From a virus: 64,000 bases of DNA. The position numbers were made by a program, and so were the translations under genes. Every line of letters begins with the position of its first letter. The stretch's first letter is position 1. Shown here in pieces: positions 63,870-64,000 of this stretch. The notes under the pieces were generated by a model, which was not told the DNA's origin, ran no database searches, and was given only the letters and a program-made list of their open reading frames with translations. The stretch is taken from the IMG/VR virus record IMGVR_UViG_3300023184_003735, positions 60,184-124,183 of that record; one strand, given 5' to 3'.

Positions 63870-64000
63870 TTAGTCCTTGATTGTGATAGTTCTTAAGTCT
63901 GGATAATCTACGTGTTGTGGTTCAGGGCAATGTTCTTTAAGACCTTCCAACAACGCCAAGCCTTGCACAGCGTCTTCGATACTGGGCCTGTAATGGTATC
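63870..64000 (-). CDS. C-terminal end of an unidentified gene, cut by window edge
   Basis: The last 42 codons before the TAA at 63870-63872 read YHYRPSIEDAVQGLALLEGL and end LRTITIKD. No motif identifies it; it precedes folE in the same direction with a single base between stop and folE ATG. A further deazaguanine-pathway enzyme is possible but not shown. Confidence 0.65.
   Translation of the reverse strand, partial: YHYRPSIEDAVQGLALLEGLKEHCPEPQHVDYPDLRTITIKD

Noticed and set aside
1-64000. CRISPR array, integrase or insertion sequence
   Set aside because: No regularly spaced repeats, recombinase motifs or IS-type ends were seen on either strand.

Overview
This window looks like part of a very large tailed-phage (jumbo Caudoviricetes) genome. 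About 100 tightly packed genes, mostly on the minus strand, overlap at ATGA/TAATG/GTGA junctions. Signature phage genes include a flavin-dependent thymidylate synthase (ThyX), a MoxR ATPase with a VWA/HExxH partner, a MazG-type pyrophosphohydrolase, a FEN-type 5'-3' exonuclease, HNH and GIY-YIG homing-type nucleases, GTP cyclohydrolase I/QueD/QueE and many short conserved phage proteins. There is no rRNA, no ribosomal protein operon, and no integrase or insertion sequence. The host is not named by the sequence; a TctC/Bug protein and a permuted tmRNA suggest a freshwater or soil proteobacterium (inference).

Layout. 1-13.6 kb: surface-glycan or small-molecule island (radical SAM fragment, SGNH hydrolase, NodU-type carbamoyltransferase, FkbM methyltransferase, amidinotransferase, glycosyltransferase-like proteins, Gfo/Idh oxidoreductase, DegT aminotransferase, sugar epimerase). 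13.5-25.4 kb: small phage genes with ThyX, MoxR/VWA, a phosphoesterase, an RNA polymerase omega-like protein and an AhpC / class II aldolase / AhpD cluster. 25.4-33.5 kb: a tRNA array (25 tRNAs here, 2 more at 43.1 kb; together all 20 amino acids) with an HNH gene, a FeoA-like gene, a 2OG-oxygenase-like gene, a second radical SAM gene and a roughly 1.1 kb structured RNA region holding tRNA-Glu and tRNA-Asp. 33.6-42.7 kb: second amidinotransferase, a two-piece permuted tmRNA with an acetyltransferase gene between its pieces, a metabolic operon (DUF2061, AMP ligase, PP-loop protein, SDR, BKACE enzyme, TctC) and a TRAP-type binding protein without a signal peptide. 42.7-45.4 kb: small phage genes. 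45.5-52 kb: second glycan island (asparagine synthase and four glycosyltransferase-like genes, three in tandem duplication). 52-56.4 kb: small phage genes, MazG, exonuclease, nucleotidyltransferase. 56.4-64 kb: QueE, QueD, FolE, HIT and a sugar-nucleotide/glycosyltransferase operon.

Expression. About 20 sigma70-like promoters (TTGACC/A, 17 bp, TATAAT) can be read directly. Several place the ATG only 5-7 bases after the -10 box, implying leaderless mRNAs. The tmRNA (tag ANDSVYSLAA), the near-complete tRNA set and the omega-like protein suggest a phage that supplies much of its own translation and transcription support. The most unusual items are the permuted tmRNA with an embedded GNAT gene, the tRNA-bearing structured RNA, covariant T-loop changes in five tRNAs, and the BKACE/TctC/AMP-ligase operon.
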